Part shown: in pieces, positions 25,376 through 34,052 of the stretch
Layout of the letters: every line of letters starts with the position of its first letter
Numbering within the stretch: position 1 is the stretch's first letter
Assembly: GCA_002403305.1 (NCBI GenBank)
Contig: DHHM01000022.1
Location: 152,340 to 216,339, forward strand
Direction: 5' to 3'
From: Bacteroidales bacterium UBA4772
GTDB taxonomy: Bacteria > Bacteroidota > Bacteroidia > Bacteroidales > VadinHA17
Length of the DNA: 64,000 bases
The notes under the pieces: generated by a model
The model's input: the letters and a program-made list of their open reading frames with translations, nothing else
Databases searched by the model: none
What the model was told of the DNA's origin: nothing
Translations under genes and position numbers: made by a program

Positions 25376-25502
25376 TCTTCTGTGTATTGTCCGGAGTTCC
25401 AATCAGCATGGACAGGCAATTGAAAGAAAGCTGTGATCGTTGGTGACAACAGTCAAACAAAATGTCGAATTTAATTAGCGGGCAAAAATGCTGAAGGCAG
25501 GG

Positions 25503-26213
25503 TTATTTCCCGGTGAGCTGGCGGAAGGTCTCCTCGAGGCGGGCGCCGGCGAGGGAGGATATTTCTTCAATAGGGCCGTCGGCAACGATGCGGCCGCGGT
25601 CAAGTATTATCACGCGGCTGCAGATGGCCTCCACCTCCTGCATGATATGGGTTGAGAGCATCACGGTCTTTTCCTTTCCGGCCTCGGAGATGAGGTTACG
25701 GATCTCCACTATCTGGTTGGGGTCAAGACCGGTGGTAGCCTCATCGAGGATCAGCACCTGAGGGTCATGTATCAGCGCCTGTGCCAGTCCTACCCGCTGC
25801 CGGTAACCCTTGGAGAGGGCCCCGATCTTCTTCCCCTGCTCCGGGGCCAGTCCCGTGCGCTCAATTACCGAGTCGACGGCACTCCTCGCCCTGCCGCCGA
25901 GCCGGTAAATGTCAGCTACATACCCGAGGTACTCCCTGACATACATGTCAAGGTAGAGAGGATTGTTTTCGGGGAGGTAGCCAATGAGCTTCTTCATATC
26001 CGTGGCATCCGGCCCCGCGGGGAGTCCGCATACCGTTACACTTCCTGCATCAGCACGAAAGAACCCGGTGATGATCTTCATCATGGTCGACTTGCCGGCA
26101 CCGTTGGGGCCGATGAAGCCTGCTATCTCACCTGCAGGGATGGCAAAGGAGACGTCATCAAGGGCTTTCTGCTGCCCGTAGTTCTTCGTTACATTACTGA
26201 CTACTATGGACAT
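25503..26213 (-). CDS. gldA: GldA-like ABC transporter ATP-binding protein
   Basis: 237 residues from the ATG at 26213; the open frame upstream only translates the heptamer array and is excluded. Walker A is G-P-N-G-A-G-K-S-T, the signature is L-S-K-G-Y-R-Q-R, Walker B is V-L-I-L-D-E-A-T, and G-Y-L-P-E-N-N-P-L-Y precedes the helical domain. This matches the GldA family of Bacteroidota ABC ATPases, which partners GldF and GldG where gliding occurs. Neither partner gene is in this window, so the protein may serve another transporter. Heptamer arrays border the gene on both sides. Confidence 0.82.
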   Translation of the reverse strand: MSIVVSNVTKNYGQQKALDDVSFAIPAGEIAGFIGPNGAGKSTMMKIITGFFRADAGSVTVCGLPAGPDATDMKKLIGYLPENNPLYLDMYVREYLGYVADIYRLGGRARSAVDSVIERTGLAPEQGKKIGALSKGYRQRVGLAQALIHDPQVLILDEATTGLDPNQIVEIRNLISEAGKEKTVMLSTHIMQEVEAICSRVIILDRGRIVADGPIEEISSLAGARLEETFRQLTGK

Positions 26214-26218
26214 TGAGA

Positions 26219-26370
26219 ATTGTCGATTTGCGATTTGCGATTTCCGATTTCCGAATTGGATTTGCGATTTGCGATTTGCGAATTGAATTTCCGATTTCCG
26301 AATGGTACAGTTAATCAGATAATTGATCCCTAAATCGACAATCGCAAATCGCAAATCGCAAATCGAAAAT
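26219..26370. repeat. Heptamer repeat array GATTTGC/GATTTCC with an inverted copy
   Basis: About a dozen 7-bp units run from 26224 to 26302, alternating GATTTGC and GATTTCC with occasional GAATTG variants. The reverse-complement family resumes at 26333-26366, so the two blocks could form a long hairpin around an AT-rich core. The array fills the spacer between the gldA-like gene and the stop codon of the stress-protein gene. Confidence 0.88.
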
Positions 26371-26371
26371 C

Positions 26372-27214
26372 CTACCCGTACATGAACTGTCCGAGGTTGG
26401 CAAAGGCCGATGTCGGATTCACGCAGCATACAGGTATTTTGGAGCTGTTGGCAATGATCTCCTGCTCTTTTGCACCTATGACGTAATCTGCAAAGGTGAT
26501 GTCTTTGGTGGTCATTATCAGGATCAGGTCAGCCTTCGTCTCGTTGGCTATCTCCAGGGTCTTTTCGGCCAGCTTGTCGGAGGGCACCTCCTTAATATCA
26601 TATTCTATATTATTCTGAATGAGCATCCTCACCGCATAGTTGAGGTTCAGGTTGGCTTTCCTGGCCAGCGACTCATCCTTGCGGGTAGCTTTCAGGATAT
26701 GGACTTTCGAATCGAAGTATTTGCCCATGAAGATAGCCATGGAGAGCTTCTCCTTCTCCTCTGCCCGCCAGTCGATGGGACATACGATATTGTGATACCG
26801 CTCCTGGTCGTCAGGCGGTGCCTGTACAACTATATAGGGTACCTTCGACTTGGCTATCACCTTCAGCGCCCAGCTGCCGGTGATCTTCTGCATGCCGCTC
26901 ATGCCGTGCGTTCCCATCACCACCAGTGATGCTCCGCGGTCGTTGACAAATTCAGGGATCTGCTTGAAGATGGTGCCGCGTTGCACGTGCGTCTTTACCT
27001 TTACGCCGTACTGGCGCTCCACCTCGTTGCCCTTTATGTTCATGGCAGCCCGCTTAGCCTTGATACCCCCCTCGGTGGTTATCTTCTCAACAATGTGCAG
27101 AAGGCAGATATCATTGTGTGTCATACGTGATATCTTGATGGCGTGCTGCAATGCATAATCCGTCACCGGAGTAAAATCCCATGGCACTACAATTATCTTG
27201 CTGTCGACTTCCAT
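26372..27214 (-). CDS. Tandem universal stress protein (UspA family)
   Basis: 280 residues from the ATG at 27214 (M-E-V-D-S-K-I-I-V-V-P-W-D-F); a longer in-frame start lacks similarity. The N-terminal Usp domain (1-140) has I-I-V-P-x-D-F-T and the nucleotide-site motif G-T-H-G-M-S-G. The second domain (150-280) lacks the clear glycine motif and may not bind ATP. Two-domain Usp proteins are common in Bacteroidota and usually respond to stress or starvation. No promoter element was identified in the 197-nt gap shared with asnS. Confidence 0.88.
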   Translation of the reverse strand: MEVDSKIIVVPWDFTPVTDYALQHAIKISRMTHNDICLLHIVEKITTEGGIKAKRAAMNIKGNEVERQYGVKVKTHVQRGTIFKQIPEFVNDRGASLVVMGTHGMSGMQKITGSWALKVIAKSKVPYIVVQAPPDDQERYHNIVCPIDWRAEEKEKLSMAIFMGKYFDSKVHILKATRKDESLARKANLNLNYAVRMLIQNNIEYDIKEVPSDKLAEKTLEIANETKADLILIMTTKDITFADYVIGAKEQEIIANSSKIPVCCVNPTSAFANLGQFMYG

Positions 27215-27379
27215 AATGTTCGCATTTACCGTTATAAGAAGTAAAATTACCTTTTTTACATGACTAATCAAATAGCTGTATATCCTTAGAAAAACGGGAC
27301 GAGATGGCGAAAAATTGCTTTTGTGTACAAAAACAATGCCATTTGTTAATTCTTCATTCCGCCAAGATCAACAAAATGC

Positions 27380-27387
27380 TATTTTTG
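27380..27387 (+). promoter_or_regulatory. Promoter -7 element (TATTTTTG) of asnS
   Basis: Exact TAnnTTTG match 24 nt before the ATG at 27412. It also overlaps the region just before an in-frame upstream start, which supports the later ATG. Confidence 0.55.
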
Positions 27388-27411
27388 TGAGTGTATAGGA
27401 TAAAGGTGTTT

Positions 27412-28800
27412 ATGAAGAGGAAAAGAGTAAAGGAGTTGCTTTCCGGTCAGGCCACCGGAGAGAAGGTGCTTGTTAAGGGTTGGGTCAGGACCAAGAGAGA
27501 GATCAAGAATGTGGCGTTTGTGGCGCTGAACGACGGGTCAACCATCAACAACATACAGATAGTTATTGACATAAATGCTTTTCCTTCTGACCTGCTGCGG
27601 GATATAACTACCGGGGCAAGCCTGGCTGTCACAGGTACCCTCGTGCCTTCGCAGGGCAAGGGTCAGAGCGTGGAGATCACAGCTTCTGAGGTCACCCTTT
27701 ACGGCAAGTGTGACCCGGAGACATACCCTCTTCAGAAGAAGGGACATTCGATGGAGTTCCTGCGCGAGATAGCGCACCTCCGTTTCCGCACAAACACTTT
27801 CGGGGCGGTAATGCGCATACGGCATGCCATGTCCTTTGCCGTACACAAGTACTTCAACGACAGGGGATTCTACTACCTCCACACTCCTATCATCACCGGC
27901 AGTGACGCCGAAGGGGCAGGTGAGATGTTTCATGTCACCACCCTTGACATGGAGAACATCCCCCGCACAAAAGAGGGGAAGGTGGATTATGAGAGTGATT
28001 TCTTCGGCAAGCCCACCAACCTGACCGTCTCCGGCCAGCTTGAGGGCGAGCTGGGAGCCCTGGCGCTGGGAGAGATATATACCTTCGGGCCCACCTTTCG
28101 TGCCGAGAACTCCAACACCCCGCGCCACCTGGCCGAGTTCTGGATGATAGAGCCGGAGATGGCCTTCTGGGATATCACTGACAACATGGACCTGGGGGAG
28201 GATTTTACCAAGTACCTTATAAGGTATGCTCTTGACAACTGCAGGGAGGATCTTGAGTTTCTAAACAAGATGATAGACAACGCCCTGACAGAGAGGCTGG
28301 AGTTTGTGCTGGCCAACAGCTACATGAGGCTGACCTACACCGAGGCGGTAGAGATACTGGAGAAGGCCAACCGTAAATGGGAGTATCCCGTTGGCTGGGG
28401 TCGAGACCTGCAGGCTGAGCATGAGCGTTACCTTGTTGAGACTCACTTCAAAAGGCCGGTGATACTTACTGACTACCCGATGAGCATCAAGGCGTTTTAT
28501 ATGAAACAGAATGATGACGGCAGGACGGTGAGAGCGATGGATGTGCTCTTCCCCGGCATAGGTGAGATAATAGGAGGTTCGCAGAGAGAGGAGGAGATGG
28601 ATAAGCTGACGGGAAGGATTGAGGAGCTGGGACTGCCGCTGAAGGATCTGTGGTGGTATCTTGACACCAGGAGGTTCGGCACGGTGCCTCACTCAGGCTT
28701 CGGCCTGGGCTTCGAGCGCCTGATACTCTTCATGACAGGCATGTCTAACATCCGCGATGTGATACCCTTTCCGCGTACACCGCGTAATGCCGAGTTTTAA
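27412..28800 (+). CDS. asnS: Asparaginyl-tRNA synthetase
   Basis: 462 residues. An N-terminal OB-fold anticodon-binding domain (V-L-V-K-G-W-V-R-T-K-R) is followed by a class II core: motif 2 around F-R-A-E-N-S-N-T-P-R-H-L-A-E-F, and motif 3 G-F-G-L-G-F-E-R-L at the C-terminus. H-L-A-E-F-W-M-I-E-P-E is typical of AsnRS rather than AspRS. The start was chosen at M-K-R-K-R-V-K-E. rpoN follows after 20 nt, so the two may be co-transcribed. Confidence 0.96.
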   Translation: MKRKRVKELLSGQATGEKVLVKGWVRTKREIKNVAFVALNDGSTINNIQIVIDINAFPSDLLRDITTGASLAVTGTLVPSQGKGQSVEITASEVTLYGKCDPETYPLQKKGHSMEFLREIAHLRFRTNTFGAVMRIRHAMSFAVHKYFNDRGFYYLHTPIITGSDAEGAGEMFHVTTLDMENIPRTKEGKVDYESDFFGKPTNLTVSGQLEGELGALALGEIYTFGPTFRAENSNTPRHLAEFWMIEPEMAFWDITDNMDLGEDFTKYLIRYALDNCREDLEFLNKMIDNALTERLEFVLANSYMRLTYTEAVEILEKANRKWEYPVGWGRDLQAEHERYLVETHFKRPVILTDYPMSIKAFYMKQNDDGRTVRAMDVLFPGIGEIIGGSQREEEMDKLTGRIEELGLPLKDLWWYLDTRRFGTVPHSGFGLGFERLILFMTGMSNIRDVIPFPRTPRNAEF

Positions 28801-28820
28801 AGTCTTTGAGATAAGTGGCA

Positions 28821-30284
28821 ATGCTCGACCAGAAATTACAACAGAAACTGCTTCAGAAGCTTTCGCCGCAGCAGATACAGATGATCAAGCTGCTGGAGGT
28901 GCCTGCCATGCAGATGGAGCAGCGTATTAAGAAGGAGCTGGAGGAGAACCCCGCACTGGAGGAGGGTCCTGATGAGGATGATGTCAGGGCTGAGCAGGAG
29001 GATGATATCGATGATGAGCAGGATCAGAGTGAGCAGGATGAGTTTGGCCTCGATGATTACCTCAATGATGAGGATATACCCGATTACCGGCTGCAGGTAA
29101 ACAATGTCTCGAAGGATGACGATCGCAGGGACCAGATACCCTATGCATCGGGCTCATCCTTCCACGAGAACCTTACCTCACAGTTCAACCTCAGGAGTGA
29201 CACGGAGCGCCAGGAGATACTCGGGGAATACATCATTGGTAACATTGATGACGACGGCTATCTCCGCCGTGAGGTCGAGAACATGGTTGATGACCTTGCC
29301 TTCCTGCAGAATGTCACCACCGATGAGGAGGAACTTAATGCCATCCTGAAGATCATACAGGACCTTGAGCCGGCAGGTGTCGGGGCGCGTGACCTGAGGG
29401 AGTGTCTGCTGCTCCAGATAGAGCGTAAGGACCAGTCGGTGCCTGCTGTGGCTCTCACCCGTACAGTGCTGACTGATTATTTCGAGGAGTTCTCGAGGCG
29501 GCACTATGAAAAGATAATGTCGAAGCTGATGATCAGCGAGGAGGAGATGAAGAGTGTGATCGACGAGGTGCTGAAGCTCAATCCCAAACCCGGGGGAGTG
29601 GCCGGCGACCCCTTCAGCAGGTCAGCACAGCAGATCATCCCCGACTTCATCCTTGATCAGACTGACGAAGGACTGGAGCTGAGCCTGAACAACCGCAACA
29701 TACCCGAGCTGAGGATCAGCCGGGGGTACAGTGATATGCTCGAATCCTACTCGCGTGACAAGGCATCAGGAAAGCAGAACCGTGATGCCATTATGTTTGT
29801 CAAACAGAAGCTGGATTCTGCAAAGTGGTTCATCGATGCCATGAGACAGAGGCAGAACACACTGCTGCTCACCATGAATGCCATACTGGAGTACCAGAAG
29901 GAGTATTTTGAGGAGGGCGACGACACCAGGCTGAGGCCCATGATACTCAAGGATGTGGCAGAGATGACAGGGCTCGATATCTCCACCATATCGCGGGTGG
30001 CCAACAGCAAATACATACAGACTCACTTCGGCATCTATCCGCTGAAGTTCTTCTTTTCCGAGGGGATGCAGACCGACGCGGGCGACGAGGTCTCCACCCG
30101 CGAGATAAAGCGTATTCTCCAGGAGTGCCTCAGCAATGAGGACAAGCGCAAGCCGCTGACCGACGAGAAGCTGACGAAGATACTGCAGGAGAAGGGATAC
30201 CAGATCGCCAGGCGTACGGTGGCCAAATACCGTGAACAGCTGAACATACCTGTCGCCAGGATGAGGAAGGAGATAACAGGATGA
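28821..30284 (+). CDS. rpoN: RNA polymerase sigma-54 factor
   Basis: 487 residues from the ATG at 28821 (M-L-D-Q-K-L-Q-Q-K). Region I is glutamine-rich with L-S-P-Q-Q-I-Q-M-I-K-L-L. Region II is very acidic (roughly 50-90). Region III ends with the RpoN box A-R-R-T-V-A-K-Y-R-E, near residues 463-472. It directs transcription from -24/-12 promoters and needs an AAA+ activator, none of which lies in this window. The stop codon lies inside the second unit of a 20-bp tandem repeat. Confidence 0.97.
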   Translation: MLDQKLQQKLLQKLSPQQIQMIKLLEVPAMQMEQRIKKELEENPALEEGPDEDDVRAEQEDDIDDEQDQSEQDEFGLDDYLNDEDIPDYRLQVNNVSKDDDRRDQIPYASGSSFHENLTSQFNLRSDTERQEILGEYIIGNIDDDGYLRREVENMVDDLAFLQNVTTDEEELNAILKIIQDLEPAGVGARDLRECLLLQIERKDQSVPAVALTRTVLTDYFEEFSRRHYEKIMSKLMISEEEMKSVIDEVLKLNPKPGGVAGDPFSRSAQQIIPDFILDQTDEGLELSLNNRNIPELRISRGYSDMLESYSRDKASGKQNRDAIMFVKQKLDSAKWFIDAMRQRQNTLLLTMNAILEYQKEYFEEGDDTRLRPMILKDVAEMTGLDISTISRVANSKYIQTHFGIYPLKFFFSEGMQTDAGDEVSTREIKRILQECLSNEDKRKPLTDEKLTKILQEKGYQIARRTVAKYREQLNIPVARMRKEITG

Positions 30285-30360
30285 GGAGGGAAACAGCAGG
30301 ATGAGGAGGGAAACAGCAGGATGAGGAAGGAATTGCCGGGATGCGAAAAGAGATAACAGG
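30261..30360 (+). repeat. 20-bp tandem repeat (five units) across the rpoN stop codon
   Basis: Units start at 30261, 30281, 30301, 30321 and 30341. The second and third are identical; the others differ at a few positions. Each unit contains GATGAGGA-like sequence, so a Shine-Dalgarno-like block is kept before the next gene. Confidence 0.93.
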
Positions 30361-30377
30361 GTGAGGAGGCCGAAACT

Positions 30378-31013
30378 ATGAATGACGCAGGGAAATCGAG
30401 GCTGATCGTAGGGGCAGAGGTACTGTCTGTGGCTTTTCATCCCATATTCATGCCGCTGTACGGACTTCTGATCATTTACAGTTCACCAACACTGCTCTCA
30501 TTCATCCCGGTGGGACTGAAACGGATGATCTTCATTCTCGCAGTGACGAACAACGTTATGCTGCCGCTGGCACTGGCTGCCGTGCTCTGGACCAGGGGAG
30601 CCATAACGACATTCAATGCCCGTGACCGCAATGAGAGAGTGCTGCTTCTCACCTTCGCACTGCTGATGTACACCCTGTCAGCCGGGCTGCTGCTGAGGAT
30701 GCAGGTGCCTCTGCTCTTCAGGGCTTATTTCATCTCACTTGCCGTTGTGACTCTCATTACACTGATAATCACCTCGTTCTACATGATATCGCTCCATGCA
30801 GCCGGCATAGGGGGATTGATTGCACTGATTGTTTTCATGATACTTCTCTATGACATACGCACGGTATGGCAGCTGGTCACGGTAACCATGGTCGGGGGGG
30901 CTGTCATGTCGTCAAGGCTGTATCTCAACGGACACACGCCCACCGAGGTGTGGACCGGTCTGTTCACAGGGGCGGCGACAATGGCGCTCTCACTGCTCTT
31001 CCTTCTCAAGTAG
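30378..31013 (+). CDS. PAP2-like integral membrane protein
   Basis: 211 residues with about six hydrophobic segments. The C-terminal S-R-L-Y-L-N-G-H-T-P-T-E-V resembles the last catalytic motif of type 2 phosphatidic acid phosphatases (S-R-x5-H-x3-D) with Glu for the usual Asp, and S-L-H-A-A-G could be the second motif. The first motif (K-x6-R-P) is not evident, so activity is uncertain. Short PAP2-like membrane proteins of this kind are common in Bacteroidota. It lies downstream of rpoN after the repeat and overlaps the convergent glycosyltransferase gene tail-to-tail by 24 nt. Confidence 0.72.
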   Translation: MNDAGKSRLIVGAEVLSVAFHPIFMPLYGLLIIYSSPTLLSFIPVGLKRMIFILAVTNNVMLPLALAAVLWTRGAITTFNARDRNERVLLLTFALLMYTLSAGLLLRMQVPLLFRAYFISLAVVTLITLIITSFYMISLHAAGIGGLIALIVFMILLYDIRTVWQLVTVTMVGGAVMSSRLYLNGHTPTEVWTGLFTGAATMALSLLFLLK

Positions 31014-32075
31014 CATATCCAGTGCCTTCTTCAGCAGAGGGGCAGCATCGGGCAGTAGTTCCCCGGCATGTTCTGTGTTCCGGTGCCGCAGGGGTACTGT
31101 CGGCCTGATATCTCTCTGGCTGACGGTCACAAACCCCAGGCGACCGTTGAGGTATCTGCCCAGGTACTCCTGTTCCGTCTGCCCGGGAGTAGGTATGAGG
31201 ATCGCACCCCTGCCCAGTGACGCCAGCTCCATAATTGTTGTGTACCCTGCCCTGGATATTATCCGGGCGGCCTCAACCAGATATCTTTCCATTGTCGCAG
31301 TGTCAGGGTTTGTCACCACGGTTATCTCCTGACCCACGGTCCCCTCCGGGTGCAGGGGTGTAGTGCTCAGTATTACCAGCGGCATATCAGTGACTGCGGC
31401 AATAACTTTTTCCAGCAGTATCGACCTCTGCGGTTCTGGCCCCGACAGAATGAGACAGCAGAATGGTTGACGGGGAGGTTTCTGGCCGGAGGTGGCAGTT
31501 CCGAATCTCGTGAGTGGCCCGCAATAGCAGACATTCTCCGGCAGTGGCAGATCGTGCGAGAGCCTGCCGGACAGGTTTGCCGGACCCGGGTAATCGGGTA
31601 CCAGGCAGTGGTCAAACCTGCTGCTTATCATCCTGTGAAGCCGTACGCCCAGCGGTTCCATCAGCCTTAACCGCTTCGGGAAGGCGATGCGGAGCTGATG
31701 GGTGACATAGACTGAACGTATCTTTCGGTGCCGGAATCCAAACCTGTTGTCGGAGATGATCAGGTCGGGCTGCAGGCGGGAGGCCAGCCGCCTGAGGTCG
31801 TAATATTCCCTGACTGACGCGACTGTGATGCGTGGCAGCTGCAGGAATATACATATATACTGTGGCAGATGACGTGAGTATCTTATTCGCAATCCCCTGA
31901 TCTCCGTTACGCTGATGCCGGGCAGCTCGCTGCGGACCAGCGGGATGAGGCTTTTGTCGACCCCGAAGATCACCTCATTCCCTCTCCTCTTCAGCTCCGC
32001 GGCCAGCGGTATCATACGGCCGGCATGTCCGAAGCCCCAGTTCAGCGGGCTGATGAGTATCCTTCTGCCGCCCAT
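30990..32075 (-). CDS. GT28/MurG-like glycosyltransferase
   Basis: 361 residues with a GT-B layout. The N-terminal half starts G-G-R-R-I-L-I-S-P-L-N-W-G-F-G-H, a Rossmann strand with the G-x-G-H loop seen in MurG and related family 28 enzymes. The C-terminal half has L-I-L-S-G-P-E-P and the donor-site pattern R-A-G-Y-T-T-I-M-E-L. This is a conserved Bacteroidota glycosyltransferase of unknown acceptor, distinct from MurG itself. It is 5 nt downstream of the radical SAM gene and likely co-transcribed with it. Confidence 0.78.
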   Translation of the reverse strand: MGGRRILISPLNWGFGHAGRMIPLAAELKRRGNEVIFGVDKSLIPLVRSELPGISVTEIRGLRIRYSRHLPQYICIFLQLPRITVASVREYYDLRRLASRLQPDLIISDNRFGFRHRKIRSVYVTHQLRIAFPKRLRLMEPLGVRLHRMISSRFDHCLVPDYPGPANLSGRLSHDLPLPENVCYCGPLTRFGTATSGQKPPRQPFCCLILSGPEPQRSILLEKVIAAVTDMPLVILSTTPLHPEGTVGQEITVVTNPDTATMERYLVEAARIISRAGYTTIMELASLGRGAILIPTPGQTEQEYLGRYLNGRLGFVTVSQRDIRPTVPLRHRNTEHAGELLPDAAPLLKKALDMLLEKEEQ

Positions 32076-32080
32076 GCCGT

Positions 32081-32863
32081 TTACCCGGAGACAGATACCG
32101 GTATTCCCCGTGCCTCCACCCTGTCAGCTATAGCATGAAGCTCACCGGCAGGCACCTTCCTGAGCTCATTGCCGTCGGGGGTATCGCGGTCGATTGTATA
32201 GATCATCACCGACTGCGGCTTGAGACGGGAGATAACCTCCAGCCAGGCGGAGATCTCCTCCGGGGAGGCATTGTCGATGACCTCACCGTCACACATGCCT
32301 CTCACGAACAGGGTCTGAATGATGAACCTGCCCCCGAAGTCATTCAGGTAAGACTCATAGCGTACCAGATCGAAGGGACGCTGAGGCCGGTTCATTCTCC
32401 TGACCGTTTCAGGAAAGGCCGAGTCGAGCTTGAGGATATTCATATCGACTTTCTTCAGGGCGTCGCGAACTTTCTTCCTGTGTATCATTGACCCGTTGGA
32501 GAGCACGGAGACCTTTGCCTCCGGGAAAAACTCACTGCGGATGGCGACGGAGTCATCAATGATGGCAGCAAAATCAGGATGCAGTGTCGGTTCGCCGTTG
32601 CCGGCATAGGTTATGACATCAGGGGCTGTTCCCTGCTCTTTCATCAGCGACAGTTTGTCCCGGAGCGCCTCCCGTACCGCTGTGCGGGAGGGAAGGGCCT
32701 CACTGTTGACAGTGTCACCGTGTGTCCATCCGCATTCGCAGTAGATGCAGTCATAGGAGCACATTTTACGTGTGAGAGGAAGCAGGTTGATGCCCAGTGA
32801 GACGCCGAGGCGGCGGCTGCGCACCGGTCCGAATACTATGCTGTCAAAGAGAAAGGTCGGCAT
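32081..32863 (-). CDS. Radical SAM protein (COG0731-like)
   Basis: 260 residues from the ATG at 32863 (M-P-T-F-L-F-D-S). The cluster motif C-S-Y-D-C-I-Y-C (CxxxCxxC) follows F-G-P-V-R-S-R-R-L-G, a combination typical of the COG0731 group. T-Y-A-G-N-G-E-P-T-L-H-P is the glycine-rich SAM-binding strand. The reaction is unknown. It is not adjacent to the peptide cassette, so I do not link it to that system, although radical SAM enzymes often modify peptides. Confidence 0.85.
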   Translation of the reverse strand: MPTFLFDSIVFGPVRSRRLGVSLGINLLPLTRKMCSYDCIYCECGWTHGDTVNSEALPSRTAVREALRDKLSLMKEQGTAPDVITYAGNGEPTLHPDFAAIIDDSVAIRSEFFPEAKVSVLSNGSMIHRKKVRDALKKVDMNILKLDSAFPETVRRMNRPQRPFDLVRYESYLNDFGGRFIIQTLFVRGMCDGEVIDNASPEEISAWLEVISRLKPQSVMIYTIDRDTPDGNELRKVPAGELHAIADRVEARGIPVSVSG

Positions 32864-32946
32864 TGTAGCTGTAAGTTCAGGCTTCAAATTTACAATAATC
32901 CGGGCAGCTTGTTCCTGGAAGCAGGCACATGGGCGACAGGTCTGGA

Positions 32947-34050
32947 TTATAAAAGTCTGCGTACCCTGGTCTCAGGCAGCAGGCGCAGGCGGTGCAGGTC
33001 GACGGGTTCGAGAAGCAACAGTCCGGGTTTTTTTCCTCTCTCCAATGATCCGAGAGTCTCTTCCATTCCCAGGGCCACGGCGCCGTTGAGGGTACCCCAC
33101 CGGATGATCTCATCGAGCGGCAGCTCGGGGGCGGCATCGTGCAGCAGCCTCATTTCGGTGAGAATGCTGAGGCTGTTGTTTGAGGCGAGGCTGTCGGTGC
33201 CGGTGGCGATATGGCCGGTGACCTCACTGAGGAGATGCACCGGCGGCAGGGTGCCGGTTATCTGCAGGTTTGACGAGGGGCAGAGGCAGAACCAGGTATT
33301 GCCTGCTGCTGCCAGCAGCTCAGCCTCCGGCCGCGTGATGGCCGTATTATGTACCAGTATCAGCCGCAGGCATCCGGCGGCCAGTGCAAGAGCCCTGGCG
33401 GCGTGGTCACCTGTCATCGTGCGCTCCTCATCAGACTCCAGGAAGTGTAGCGAGACCATTGAGTCAGGGGTGATGTGTGATGTGATGTGTGAGAAGAGTT
33501 CTTCCGATGATGAATACAGAGAGTGCGGGGTGATGTGATGTTTCAGCCCTGCAGCCGCTGCGGCGGCAGAGACGGCAAGGGCCTCGCCGATCCTTGTCTC
33601 AGCGATGAGAGGGTCTGATCCGAACACCTCGGTGAAGGTGAGCCACTGTATGGTGCTCCTGCCCTTGATCTCAAATGAGGCAGTGCCGTTGCTGATATCT
33701 CCGCAGGCCACTGTGCCTTCTGACACCATCATCCGCTCAGCCTTCTCCGCCGCAGCGGCTATCTCACCGGGCTGTGCGTCGCGCCGGCTGCGTACGCCGG
33801 TAATGAACTTCTGAAGTCCTCCGCCTGCCGGTATCTGGCCGCCGAGGTGCGATAGCTCGAGATGCGCATGGCAGTTGACCAGTCCGGGGATGATGATGCC
33901 GTTGTAGAACTCCGTCGCGGCTGTCTCCCTCAGATCGCCTCCGGTATCTTCAACGGAGACGACGGTGCCGTCATCGGTGGCGGTGATCACTCCCCGTTTC
34001 AGGGGTTTGCCGGCTGAGGTAAAGATATATTGTGCCGAGATCCTCCTCAT
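32947..34050 (-). CDS. Amidohydrolase-superfamily deaminase
   Basis: 367 residues. All expected metal-site residues are visible: H-A-H in N-C-H-A-H-L-E, His in T-P-H-S-L-Y, His in S-L-H-F-L-E-S, and Asp in G-T-D-S-L-A-S-N. The order fits SsnA/TrzN/aminofutalosine-deaminase-type aminohydrolases acting on a purine-like or amine substrate. The substrate cannot be told from sequence alone. It is the last gene of the apparent rbfA-to-amidohydrolase run, 2 nt after the lipoprotein gene. Confidence 0.85.
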   Translation of the reverse strand: MRRISAQYIFTSAGKPLKRGVITATDDGTVVSVEDTGGDLRETAATEFYNGIIIPGLVNCHAHLELSHLGGQIPAGGGLQKFITGVRSRRDAQPGEIAAAAEKAERMMVSEGTVACGDISNGTASFEIKGRSTIQWLTFTEVFGSDPLIAETRIGEALAVSAAAAAAGLKHHITPHSLYSSSEELFSHITSHITPDSMVSLHFLESDEERTMTGDHAARALALAAGCLRLILVHNTAITRPEAELLAAAGNTWFCLCPSSNLQITGTLPPVHLLSEVTGHIATGTDSLASNNSLSILTEMRLLHDAAPELPLDEIIRWGTLNGAVALGMEETLGSLERGKKPGLLLLEPVDLHRLRLLPETRVRRLL

Positions 34051-34052
34051 GA

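Noticed and set aside
26219..26370. Possible CRISPR array
   Set aside because: The units are 7 bp and contiguous, with no spacers and no cas genes in the window.
26214..26429. N-terminal extension of the gldA-like gene
   Set aside because: The extra residues are a translation of the heptamer array; the family starts at M-S-I-V-V-S-N.
32081..32863. Radical SAM gene as the modifying enzyme of the peptide cassette
   Set aside because: It lies about 17 kb from the nearest cassette gene, pairs with a glycosyltransferase gene, and its sequence fits a COG0731 housekeeping type rather than SPASM peptide maturases.
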